Shown one piece after another: positions 27,341 to 35,078 of a stretch of 64,000 nt of DNA. Numbering within the stretch: position 1 is the stretch's first letter; every line of letters begins with the position of its first letter. The stretch covers positions 62,001 through 126,000 of the forward strand of contig NZ_BMEQ01000008.1 in assembly GCF_014636775.1 (NCBI RefSeq), in the 5' to 3' direction. Position numbers and translations under genes: made by a program. This stretch comes from Kocuria dechangensis. GTDB taxonomy: Bacteria; Actinomycetota; Actinomycetes; Actinomycetales; Micrococcaceae. A model generated the notes under the pieces. The model did not search any database and was not told the DNA's origin. It saw only the letters and a list, made by a program, of their open reading frames with translations.

Positions 27341-28030
27341 GTGACGGAGCAGCCGAACACGTCCCCGGCGGACGGCACAGAGCCCCTGGACGCCCCCGCC
27401 CCCGAGCAGAGCGCCGCCCCCGAGCAGAGCGCCGCCTCCGAGGAGAGCGCCGGACTGCGCCCGGCCCGCCGCGTGGTCGTGGCCGAGGACGAGGCCCTGA
27501 TCCGCCTCGACATCGTGGAGATGCTGCGGGACGCGGGGTACGACGTGGTGGCCGAGGCCGACAACGGCCAGCTCGCCGTCGAGCTCGCCCGGCAGCACCG
27601 CCCGGACCTCGTGCTCATGGACGTGAAGATGCCCGTCCTCGACGGGATCACGGCCGCCGAGCAGATCGCCTCCGAGCGGATCGCCCCGGTGGTGCTGCTC
27701 ACGGCGTTCAGCCAGCGGGAGCTCGTGGAGCGGGCCCGCGAGGCGGGGGCCATGGCGTACGTGGTCAAGCCGTTCACGGTCGACGACGTCGTGCCCGCCA
27801 TCGAGATCGCGATCTCCCGGTTCGAGGAGATCTCCGCGCTCGAGCGCGAGGTCTCCGACATGAAGGAGCAGTTCGCCACCCGCAAGCTCGTGGAGCGCGC
27901 GAAGTCCCTGCTCATCACCAGGATGGGCCTGACCGAGCCCGAGGCGTTCCGCTGGATCCAGAAGACGTCGATGGACCGGCGGCTGTCCATGCGCGAGGTC
28001 GCCGAGGCGATCATCAACCAGGTCTCCTGA
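27341..28030 (+). CDS. pdtaR: ANTAR-domain response regulator, PdtaR type
   Basis: 229 residues. A disordered N-terminal region (1-45) contains three copies of a 6-residue repeat (PEQSAA, PEQSAA, SEESAG). Residues about 46-165 are a receiver domain: VVAEDEALIRLD, phosphoacceptor Asp in LVLMDVKMPVLDG, conserved Thr/Ser in LLTAFS and Lys in VVKPFT. Residues about 170-229 are an ANTAR RNA-binding domain (LVERAKSLLITRMGLTEPEAFRW). Family members bind tandem hairpins in target mRNAs and act as antiterminators; the partner kinase PdtaS is not in this window. GTG start with AAGGAG 6 nt upstream. polA follows after 62 bp. Confidence 0.9.
   Translation: MTEQPNTSPADGTEPLDAPAPEQSAAPEQSAASEESAGLRPARRVVVAEDEALIRLDIVEMLRDAGYDVVAEADNGQLAVELARQHRPDLVLMDVKMPVLDGITAAEQIASERIAPVVLLTAFSQRELVERAREAGAMAYVVKPFTVDDVVPAIEIAISRFEEISALEREVSDMKEQFATRKLVERAKSLLITRMGLTEPEAFRWIQKTSMDRRLSMREVAEAIINQVS
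27401..27454 (+). repeat. 18-bp tandem repeat inside pdtaR
   Basis: CCCGAGCAGAGCGCCGCC at 27401-27418, an exact copy at 27419-27436 and a degenerate third copy at 27437-27454. It keeps the frame and encodes the acidic linker of the protein. Confidence 0.9.
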
Positions 28031-28079
28031 CGGCCCCGGGGGCGGCGAGGGGGGCCCGCGCGCCGTCCGGGCCGGGCCC

Positions 28080-28085
28080 TAGGAT
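28080..28085 (+). promoter_or_regulatory. polA -10 box, leaderless type
   Basis: TAGGAT ends 7 nt before the GTG at 28093, matching the hisI arrangement. This favours GTG 28093 over the in-frame ATG at 28084, which overlaps the box. Confidence 0.55.
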
Positions 28086-28092
28086 GGGGACC

Positions 28093-30987
28093 GTGAGCAC
28101 AACGACGCAGCAGACCCAGACCGACCCGAGCCCCGAGACCGCCGTCCCCACCGTGACCGTCGGCACGGAGACCGACCACCCGGTCGACGTCGAGATCCCC
28201 CGGCCGGTCTCCCGCCCGGACCGGAAGCTGCTGCTGATCGACGGCCACTCCCTCGCCTTCCGGGCGTTCTTCGCCCTGTCCCGGGCCGCGGAGTACGGCG
28301 GCGGCCCGGCGTTCGTGACCTCCGACGGGCGGCACACCGAGGCCGTCTACGGCTTCGTGAACACGCTGGTGAAGCTGGTGCGGGAGCAGCAGCCCACGCA
28401 CCTGGTGGTCTCCTTCGACCTGGACGGCCCCACGCTGCGATCGGAGCAGTACGAGGAGTACAAGGGCGGGCGCGACGAGACCCCCGAGGAGTTCCACGGG
28501 CAGGTCCCGCAGATCCAGCGGATCCTCGACGCCCTCGGCGTGCCGGTGGTCACCGCGGAGGGCCACGAGGCCGACGACGTCCTGGCCACCCTGGCCCGCA
28601 GGGGAGCCGAGCAGGACTACGAGGTGCTCGTCTTCTCCGGGGACCGGGACGCCTTCCAGATGATCGACGACCACGTCACGGTCGTCTACCCGGGACGCAC
28701 CCCCTCCGACCTCAAGCACATGGACGCCGCCGCCGTGGTGGAGAAGTACAAGATCCCGCCGCGGCACTACCCGGACCTCGCCGCGCTGACCGGCGAGCAG
28801 GCCGACAACCTCCCGGGCGTGCCGGGGGTGGGCGCGGGCTTCGCGGCCAAGTGGATCCTCGCCTACGGGGGCGTCGACTCGCTCCTGGAGAACGCCGACC
28901 GCATCAAGGGCAAGAAGGGGGAGGCGCTGCGGGAGCACCGCGCGGCCGTCGAGCGCAACCGGCGGCTCAACCGCCTGCTGACCGACCTCGAGCTGGACGT
29001 CGACCTCGCCGACGCAGCCCTGCCCACGCCCGACCCCGCGGCCGTGGAGGAGGTCTTCGACGACCTCGAGTTCGGCGAGGGCCTCCGCCGCCGCCTCTTC
29101 GACGCGTTCGGCCGCGCCGAGGAGGAGGGCGCGGCTCCCGTCGACCTCGGCCTCGGGGACGTCGAGCGCCCCGGCACCGCCGAGGAGCTGGAGCGCTGGC
29201 TGGCCGGCGCGCCCGGACCGGTCGTGCTGCACGCCCTCCACCGCGACGACGACGCCCTGGTCCCGGGCGCCCGTGAGCTCTCCGGGATGGTCCTCGCCCG
29301 GAGCGGGGACGAGCCGTCCGCCGCGTTCCTGGACCTCGCCGCCGCGGACGCCGCGCTGGACGCCGCGCTGGGCCGCTGGCTCGCGGACGAGGACCGGGCC
29401 AAGGTCGTGGTCGGGCTCAAGGACGTCTGGAAGTCCCTGGCGGTGCGCGGGCTGCTGCTGGCCGGCGTCGTGGACGACCCCCAGCTCTCGGCCTACCTGC
29501 TGCAGCCGGCGCGGCGCAGCTACGAGCTCGAGGCCCTCCTCGAGGACCGGCTCGGCGTGGCGGTGGCCCCGCCGGCGGACGCGGCCGCCGCGGCCGCGGG
29601 CGGCCAGCAGGAGCTGAGCTTCGACGACGAGCCCTGGCCCGCCCCGGATGCGCTGCGGCGGGCGGCGGAGCTGGCGGTCGCGACCGCCGGGCTGTCCGAG
29701 CACCTGCTGGCCAAGCTCGAGGAGACGCACCAGACCGCCCTCCTCGTGGACCTCGAACTGCCGCTGGCGGCCGTGCTGGGCAGCATGGAGCTCGCGGGCA
29801 TCGCCGTGGACCCCGAGGGCGTGCAGACCCTGCTCGACGACTTCGCCCGGGTGATCGAGCAGGCGCAGGAGGAGGCGCTCGCCCAGATCGCCGAGCCCGT
29901 CAACCTCGGCTCCCCCAAGCAGCTGCAGCAGGTGATGTTCGAGGAGCTGGGCCTGCCGAAGACCAAGAAGATCAAGTCCGGCTACACCACCGACGCCGAC
30001 GCCGTGGCCGAGCTGCTGACCCGCACGGACCCGGACTCCAAGGGCCACCGCTTCCTCGCCGGGCTGCTGGCCTACCGTGACGCCAACAAGCTCCGGCAGA
30101 CCGTCGAGGGGCTGCAGAAGGCCATCGCCGAGGACGGCCGCGTGCACACCACCTACATGCAGAACGTCGCCGCGACCGGCCGGCTGTCCTCCACCAACCC
30201 GAACCTGCAGAACATCCCCGTCCGCACGGAGGAGGGGCGGCGGATCCGCGCCCTGTTCGTGGTGGGCGCGCCGTCCGAGGGCCGGCAGTACGAGGCGCTG
30301 CTGACCGCCGACTACTCCCAGATCGAGATGCGCATCATGGCGCACCTGTCCGGGGACGCCGCGCTCATCGAGGCGTTCCGCGAGGGCGAGGACCTGCACC
30401 GCTTCGTGGGCTCCAAGATCTTCGGCGTCGCCCCCGCGGACGTCACCCCCGAGATGCGCTCCAAGGTCAAGGCCATGAGCTACGGGCTGGTCTACGGGCT
30501 GAGCTCGTTCGGGCTCTCCAAGCAGCTGCGGATCCCGGTGGACGAGGCCCGGACGCTGATGAGCGACTACTTCACCCGCTTCGGCGCGGTGCGGGACTAC
30601 CTCCGCGGCGTCGTGGAGGAGGCCCGCCGCAACGGCTACACCGCCACGATCGACGGCCGCCGCCGCTACCTGCCGGACCTCTCCAGCGACAACCGCCAGC
30701 TGCGCTCCGTCGCCGAGCGGGCCGCCCTCAACGCCCCCATCCAGGGCTCGGCCGCGGACATCATCAAGAAGGCCATGCTCGGCGTCGCCCGCCGCTTCCG
30801 GGAGGAGGAGCTGGGCTCGCGGATGCTCCTGCAGGTCCACGACGAGCTCGTGGTCGAGGTCGCCGCGGGGGAGCGGGAGGCCGTGGAGCGGGTCCTGCGC
30901 GAGGAGATGGGCGGGGCGGCCCGGCTGACCGTGCCCCTAGAGGTCAACGTGGGCGTGGGCCGGACCTGGCACGAGGCGGCCCACTGA
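28093..30987 (+). CDS. polA: DNA polymerase I
   Basis: Removes RNA primers and fills gaps in replication and repair. 964 residues from the leaderless GTG. After a ~45-residue acidic N-terminal tail comes a 5'-3' exonuclease domain (LLLIDGHSLAFRAFFAL; FSGDRDAFQMI; TGEQADNLPGVPGVG). The middle domain (about 350-560) has lost the DxE-type 3'-5' exonuclease residues, as in many actinobacteria. The polymerase domain holds GRLSSTNPNLQNIP, motif A ADYSQIEMRIMAH (about residue 738), the O-helix RSKVKAMSYGLVYG and motif C QVHDELVVEV (about 915). Confidence 0.96.
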   Translation: MSTTTQQTQTDPSPETAVPTVTVGTETDHPVDVEIPRPVSRPDRKLLLIDGHSLAFRAFFALSRAAEYGGGPAFVTSDGRHTEAVYGFVNTLVKLVREQQPTHLVVSFDLDGPTLRSEQYEEYKGGRDETPEEFHGQVPQIQRILDALGVPVVTAEGHEADDVLATLARRGAEQDYEVLVFSGDRDAFQMIDDHVTVVYPGRTPSDLKHMDAAAVVEKYKIPPRHYPDLAALTGEQADNLPGVPGVGAGFAAKWILAYGGVDSLLENADRIKGKKGEALREHRAAVERNRRLNRLLTDLELDVDLADAALPTPDPAAVEEVFDDLEFGEGLRRRLFDAFGRAEEEGAAPVDLGLGDVERPGTAEELERWLAGAPGPVVLHALHRDDDALVPGARELSGMVLARSGDEPSAAFLDLAAADAALDAALGRWLADEDRAKVVVGLKDVWKSLAVRGLLLAGVVDDPQLSAYLLQPARRSYELEALLEDRLGVAVAPPADAAAAAAGGQQELSFDDEPWPAPDALRRAAELAVATAGLSEHLLAKLEETHQTALLVDLELPLAAVLGSMELAGIAVDPEGVQTLLDDFARVIEQAQEEALAQIAEPVNLGSPKQLQQVMFEELGLPKTKKIKSGYTTDADAVAELLTRTDPDSKGHRFLAGLLAYRDANKLRQTVEGLQKAIAEDGRVHTTYMQNVAATGRLSSTNPNLQNIPVRTEEGRRIRALFVVGAPSEGRQYEALLTADYSQIEMRIMAHLSGDAALIEAFREGEDLHRFVGSKIFGVAPADVTPEMRSKVKAMSYGLVYGLSSFGLSKQLRIPVDEARTLMSDYFTRFGAVRDYLRGVVEEARRNGYTATIDGRRRYLPDLSSDNRQLRSVAERAALNAPIQGSAADIIKKAMLGVARRFREEELGSRMLLQVHDELVVEVAAGEREAVERVLREEMGGAARLTVPLEVNVGVGRTWHEAAH

Positions 30988-31034
30988 CCCGCGCCGCGCG
31001 CCCGAGCACCGCACCACGACCCGAGGGGGACACC

Positions 31035-32456
31035 ATGGACGCCCAGCAGAACGCACCGACCGCTCCGGAGGCCCCGGCGGTCCCGGGCCGGATGACCGAG
31101 GCCTACTCCGCCGGCGGGCACGACTACACGTTCGCGGAGTTCGGGGTGGGCCCGGGCGGGACCGCCCGCAACCCGGCGGCGGCCGAGTGGGTGCGGGCGA
31201 TCCGCCAGGGCTTCCACCAGGCGGAGCCGTGCGAGGAGACCCTCGAGCGCACCCTGTCCTGGATGCACGCCGAGCGCGTGCGGCTGCGCGGGGCCTACCC
31301 GCACGCCGTGCCGGAGGCCGCCCTGCCCACCGACCGGCCCGTGGCGAGCTTCGCCTCCTGGGAGGGGTCCGTGAACGTGGGCCGGGGCCGGCTGCTGCGC
31401 GCCCGGCTGATCTCCGAGGTCACCGTGCGCCCCACCCACAGCCGCCGCGGGCTGCTGCGCCGGCTGATGACCGCGGACCTCGACCGCGCCCGGCGGGACG
31501 GCTACCCCGTGGCCCTGCTGACCGCCACCGAGGCGACCATCTACGGCCGGTTCGGCTTCGGCGCCGCCACGTTCCTGCGCGAGGTGCAGGTGGACGCCAC
31601 CACCCGCCTGCAGCTCAAGGCGCCCACGGTGGGCACCGTGGAGATGGCCGACGGCGACGCCGTGCGCAGGCTCGCCCCGGTCCTGTTCCAGCGCTTCCAC
31701 GAGCGCTCGCACGGGTCGGTGAGCCGCGTGGCCTACCACTGGCCGGAGTACACGGGGGAGTACCAGCTCACCCCGCAGAAGCCGGACCCCGAGATCCGCT
31801 GCGCCGTGCACTACGACGACGCCATGCAGCCGGACGGCTACGTGACGTACCGGTTCGAGCCGAACACGTCCTACCCGCTGACGCTGACCGTCGTCGACCT
31901 CGTGGGCGCGACCCCGGACGTCTCCCTCGCCCTGTGGGAGTTCGTCACCTCCCTGGACCTCGTGGACCGGGTCCGGTTCCGCCGGGCCCCGGTGGAGGAC
32001 CCGCTGGCCTGGGCGATGGTGGACCGCGCGAAGTACCGGGTCACCGCCGAGTTCGACGAGGTCTGGGTCCGGGTCCTCGACCCGGTCGCAGCCCTGGAGG
32101 CCCGCCCCTACACGCCCCGGGGCCGGATCGTGCTCTCCCTGGTGGACTCGATGGGCTACGCCGACGGCATCTGGGAGCTCGACACCACGAGCGGCCGGCC
32201 CGTGGTCGAGCGCCTGGGGGACCGCCCCCGGACCGCCGACGACGACGCCGGTCGGTCGGTGCCGGCGGTGGAGCTGCCGGAGGGCGCGGACGTCGCGATG
32301 CGCGTCGACGTGCTGGGCTCCCTGTACCTCGGGGCGGTCAAGGCGAGCACCCTGGAGCAGGCCGGGCTGATCGTGGCCCGGGACGAGGACGCCCTGCGGG
32401 ACCTGCAGGACTTCATGGAGACGCCCACGGCCCCCTACGGCGTGACGCACTTCTGA
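31035..32456 (+). CDS. Eis-like GNAT N-acetyltransferase
   Basis: 473 residues. The acetyl-CoA loop ISEVTVRPTHSRRGLLRRLM (about residues 133-152) and TATEATIYGRFGFGAAT are typical of the Eis / enhanced-intracellular-survival family, which has two GNAT-like halves and an SCP2-like C-terminal domain ending in a free C-terminal Phe; here the protein does end in HF. Known family members acetylate amines, including aminoglycosides; the substrate here is unknown. It is longer than typical Eis (about 400 residues), with an Ala/Pro-rich N-terminal extension. ATG start with GAGGGGGAC upstream. Confidence 0.85.
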   Translation: MDAQQNAPTAPEAPAVPGRMTEAYSAGGHDYTFAEFGVGPGGTARNPAAAEWVRAIRQGFHQAEPCEETLERTLSWMHAERVRLRGAYPHAVPEAALPTDRPVASFASWEGSVNVGRGRLLRARLISEVTVRPTHSRRGLLRRLMTADLDRARRDGYPVALLTATEATIYGRFGFGAATFLREVQVDATTRLQLKAPTVGTVEMADGDAVRRLAPVLFQRFHERSHGSVSRVAYHWPEYTGEYQLTPQKPDPEIRCAVHYDDAMQPDGYVTYRFEPNTSYPLTLTVVDLVGATPDVSLALWEFVTSLDLVDRVRFRRAPVEDPLAWAMVDRAKYRVTAEFDEVWVRVLDPVAALEARPYTPRGRIVLSLVDSMGYADGIWELDTTSGRPVVERLGDRPRTADDDAGRSVPAVELPEGADVAMRVDVLGSLYLGAVKASTLEQAGLIVARDEDALRDLQDFMETPTAPYGVTHF

Positions 32457-32529
32457 CCCGGTGACGCCCTCCTGACCCGCGCCGGTGCCGGGCCGCGGCG
32501 GGGTGTGGCGACACGCACGCGGGGCCGTG

Positions 32530-32558
32530 TTGACCCCGTTTTGGACCGACCGTAGACT
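32530..32558 (+). promoter_or_regulatory. rpsA promoter
   Basis: TTGACC (32530-32535), 17-bp spacer, TAGACT (32553-32558). Best match to a sigma70-type promoter in the window. Transcription start about 32565 gives a leader of about 110 nt. Confidence 0.75.
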
Positions 32559-32600
32559 GACCCGGTGCGTGCTCTGCACGTGCCTTGTCCATCAATCCTT

Positions 32601-32638
32601 CGGAACGGCCGCGGTCCGGCCGGACATTCTCCGTTCCG
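32601..32638 (+). promoter_or_regulatory. Nested hairpin in rpsA leader
   Basis: Outer arms CGGAACGG (32601-32608) / CCGTTCCG (32631-32638) enclose the palindrome GTCCGG-CCGGAC (32614-32625). It lies in the predicted 5' UTR about 40 nt before the rpsA start and could be an autoregulatory S1-binding structure. Confidence 0.45.
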
Positions 32639-32675
32639 ACTGATCACAAACTATCCACATCGGAGCCCCTACTAC

Positions 32676-34142
32676 ATGACCACCACCACCCCGCAGGTTG
32701 CCGTCAACGACATCGGGTCCGAGGAGGACTTCCTCGCCGCTGTCGACGCGACCATCAAGTACTTCAACGACGGCGACCTCGTCGAGGGCACCGTCGTCAA
32801 GGTCGACCGCGACGAGGTCCTTCTCGACATCGGCTACAAGACCGAGGGCGTCATCCCGTCCCGCGAGCTGTCCATCAAGCACGATGTCGACCCCGACGAG
32901 GTCGTGACCGTGGGTGATGAGGTCGAGGCTCTGGTCCTCACCAAGGAGGACAAGGAAGGTCGCCTGATCCTCTCCAAGAAGCGTGCTCAGTACGAGCGCG
33001 CCTGGGGCGACATCGAGAAGATCAAGGAAGACGACGGCGTCGTCACCGGCACCGTCATCGAGGTCGTCAAGGGTGGTCTCATCCTCGATATCGGCCTCCG
33101 CGGCTTCCTCCCCGCCTCCCTCGTCGAGATGCGCCGCGTGCGCGACCTCGCGCCGTACATCGGCCAGCAGATCGAGGCGAAGATCATCGAGCTGGACAAG
33201 AACCGCAACAACGTGGTCCTGTCCCGCCGCGCCTGGCTCGAGCAGACCCAGTCCGAGGTCCGCTCCAACTTCCTGCACAAGCTCGAGAAGGGCCAGGTCC
33301 GCACGGGCACGGTCTCCTCGATCGTCAACTTCGGTGCCTTCGTGGACCTGGGCGGCGTCGACGGCCTGGTGCACGTCTCCGAGCTGTCCTGGAAGCACAT
33401 CGACCACCCGTCCGAGGTCGTCGAGGTCGGCCAGGAGGTCACCGTCGAGGTCCTGGACGTCGACATGGACCGCGAGCGCGTCTCCCTGTCGCTGAAGGCG
33501 ACCCAGGAGGACCCGTGGCAGCTGTTCGCCCGCACCCACGCCCTCGGGCAGGTCGTGCCGGGCAAGGTCACCAAGCTCGTTCCGTTCGGCGCGTTCGTGC
33601 GCGTCGAGGACGGCATCGAGGGCCTGGTGCACATCTCCGAGCTGGCCCAGCGCCACGTGGACATGGCCGAGCAGGTCGTCTCCGTGGGCGACGACCTCTT
33701 CGTCAAGGTCATCGACATCGACCTGGACCGCCGCCGCATCTCGCTGTCCCTCAAGCAGGCCAACGAGGGCGTGGACCCGGACTCCACCGAGTTCGACCCC
33801 GCCCAGTACGGCATGGCCGCCGAGTACGACGAGCAGGGCAACTACAAGTACCCCGAGGGCTTCGATCCCGAGACCAACGAGTGGATCGAGGGCTACGAGA
33901 CCCAGCGCGCCGCCTGGGAGCAGCAGTACGCCGACGCCCAGGCCCGCTGGGAGGCCCACAAGGAGCAGGTCCGGAAGTCGATCGCCGAGGACGCCGAGGC
34001 CGCCGCCGGTGGCACCACCTCCTCGTCCTCCTCGACCCCGGCTCCGACCAGCTACTCCTCCGAGGCCCCGGCCGCCGACGCCGGCACCCTGGCCTCCGAC
34101 GAGGCCCTGGCCGCTCTGCGCGAGAAGCTCACCGGCGCCTGA
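32676..34142 (+). CDS. rpsA: 30S ribosomal protein S1
   Basis: 488 residues with four S1 RNA-binding domains (about 35-105, 122-190, 208-277 and 294-362), typical for actinobacterial S1. Each domain shows the expected VxGxVxxI...GAFVDLGGVDGLVH pattern. The C-terminal ~125 residues are acidic, Ala/Ser-rich and disordered. Codon choice shows more T-ending codons than neighbouring genes over the first 400 bp. ATG preceded by CGGAG about 11 nt upstream. A strong promoter and a 14-bp terminator flank it, so it is probably transcribed alone. Confidence 0.96.
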   Translation: MTTTTPQVAVNDIGSEEDFLAAVDATIKYFNDGDLVEGTVVKVDRDEVLLDIGYKTEGVIPSRELSIKHDVDPDEVVTVGDEVEALVLTKEDKEGRLILSKKRAQYERAWGDIEKIKEDDGVVTGTVIEVVKGGLILDIGLRGFLPASLVEMRRVRDLAPYIGQQIEAKIIELDKNRNNVVLSRRAWLEQTQSEVRSNFLHKLEKGQVRTGTVSSIVNFGAFVDLGGVDGLVHVSELSWKHIDHPSEVVEVGQEVTVEVLDVDMDRERVSLSLKATQEDPWQLFARTHALGQVVPGKVTKLVPFGAFVRVEDGIEGLVHISELAQRHVDMAEQVVSVGDDLFVKVIDIDLDRRRISLSLKQANEGVDPDSTEFDPAQYGMAAEYDEQGNYKYPEGFDPETNEWIEGYETQRAAWEQQYADAQARWEAHKEQVRKSIAEDAEAAAGGTTSSSSSTPAPTSYSSEAPAADAGTLASDEALAALREKLTGA

Positions 34143-34185
34143 GCCGACAGGCACCCGGTAGGCAGTCCCGCACTGCACTGACGAC

Positions 34186-34218
34186 GACGGCCCCCACCCT
34201 TCCCGGGTGGGGGCCGTC
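34186..34218 (+). terminator. rpsA terminator
   Basis: Perfect 14-bp stem GACGGCCCCCACCC / GGGTGGGGGCCGTC with a 5-nt loop, 43 bp after the rpsA stop. It also lies before the 3' end of the convergent yigZ and may serve both. Confidence 0.85.
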
Positions 34219-34282
34219 GCCGTCTGCGCAGCAGGGGGACCAGGGGGCGTCGGGGACGCGTCACGGGGACCGGCGTCCCGGG

Positions 34283-34990
34283 TCAGCGGGGGAGGTCCAC
34301 CCAGTCCACACCGGCCGGGCGCAGCTGCCCCGTGCCGGCGGTCAGGGACGCGACCCGGGCGGCCAGCGTGGCGGCGGCGTCCTCGTCGTCGGGCAGCGCG
34401 AGCCCGATCTCGGCGCCGGAGGCCCCGTAGCCGGTGCCCAGGACCGCGGTCCCGGCAGCCCGCAGCTCGTTCTCGATCCGGCCCGCGTCCGCGTGGGAGG
34501 CGGGCAGCCGGTACAGGCGCATCCGCTGGCGGGTCACCAGCCGGGCCCCGTCCAGGGCCTGCGAGACGGCGTCGGAGTATGCGCGGACCAGGCCGCCCGC
34601 CCCGAGCAGGGTGCCGCCGAACCAGCGGACCACCACGGCGCTGACGTCCGAGAGGTCGGCGACGTCCCGGCCGCGGTCGTCGGTCCCGGTGCGGCGCAGG
34701 ACCAGGGCCTCGAGCATGGGGAGGCCGGCGGTGCCGGACGGCTCGCCGTCGTCGGAGGAGCGCTGGACGTCCCGGTCCGGGCCCAGCACGAACGCCGAGC
34801 AGTGGTGCCGGGCGTCGTGGAAGCTCCGGCGCAGCTCGTCGACCAGAGCCCGCGCCTCGGCCTCGGTGCCCGCCCGGCGGAGCACGGCCAGGAACCGGGA
34901 GCGCTTGATCTCCAGCTCCGCGACCGCCTCCGCGCCCGCGGCGAGCGTCGTGTAGCGGGTGGCGCGGCTGAGCAGGGGGTCGGGGTCCAT
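34283..34990 (-). CDS. yigZ: YigZ/IMPACT family protein
   Basis: 235 residues. The N-terminal IMPACT domain has RSRFLAVLRRAGTEAEAR, HHCSAFVLG, SDDGEPSGTAGLPML and VVRWFGGTLLGAGGLVRAYS, all signature segments. A DUF1949-like C-terminal domain follows. Function is uncertain; eukaryotic relatives regulate Gcn2. The ATG at 34990 sits 7 nt after a TAGAGT box on the minus strand, which points to leaderless translation. Divergent from the GH13 gene. Confidence 0.9.
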   Translation of the reverse strand: MDPDPLLSRATRYTTLAAGAEAVAELEIKRSRFLAVLRRAGTEAEARALVDELRRSFHDARHHCSAFVLGPDRDVQRSSDDGEPSGTAGLPMLEALVLRRTGTDDRGRDVADLSDVSAVVVRWFGGTLLGAGGLVRAYSDAVSQALDGARLVTRQRMRLYRLPASHADAGRIENELRAAGTAVLGTGYGASGAEIGLALPDDEDAAATLAARVASLTAGTGQLRPAGVDWVDLPR

Positions 34991-34997
34991 GGCCCCC

Positions 34998-35003
34998 ACT
35001 CTA
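34998..35003 (-). promoter_or_regulatory. yigZ -10 box, leaderless type
   Basis: Minus-strand TAGAGT ends 7 nt before the yigZ start codon. It lies in the 88-bp divergent gap shared with the GH13 gene, which has a TAGACA box at about 35044. Confidence 0.5.
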
Positions 35004-35078
35004 GGGCGAGGACGGGACCCTCGACGGGACGGGGGAGCGGTGCTAGACAGGGATGCATCCGCAACCGAGGGAGCACCC

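Noticed and set aside
26980-30840. Long minus-strand frame opposite polA and the tRNA region
   Set aside because: Antisense shadow of polA and pdtaR; runs through the tRNA-Leu gene; no recognisable domain.
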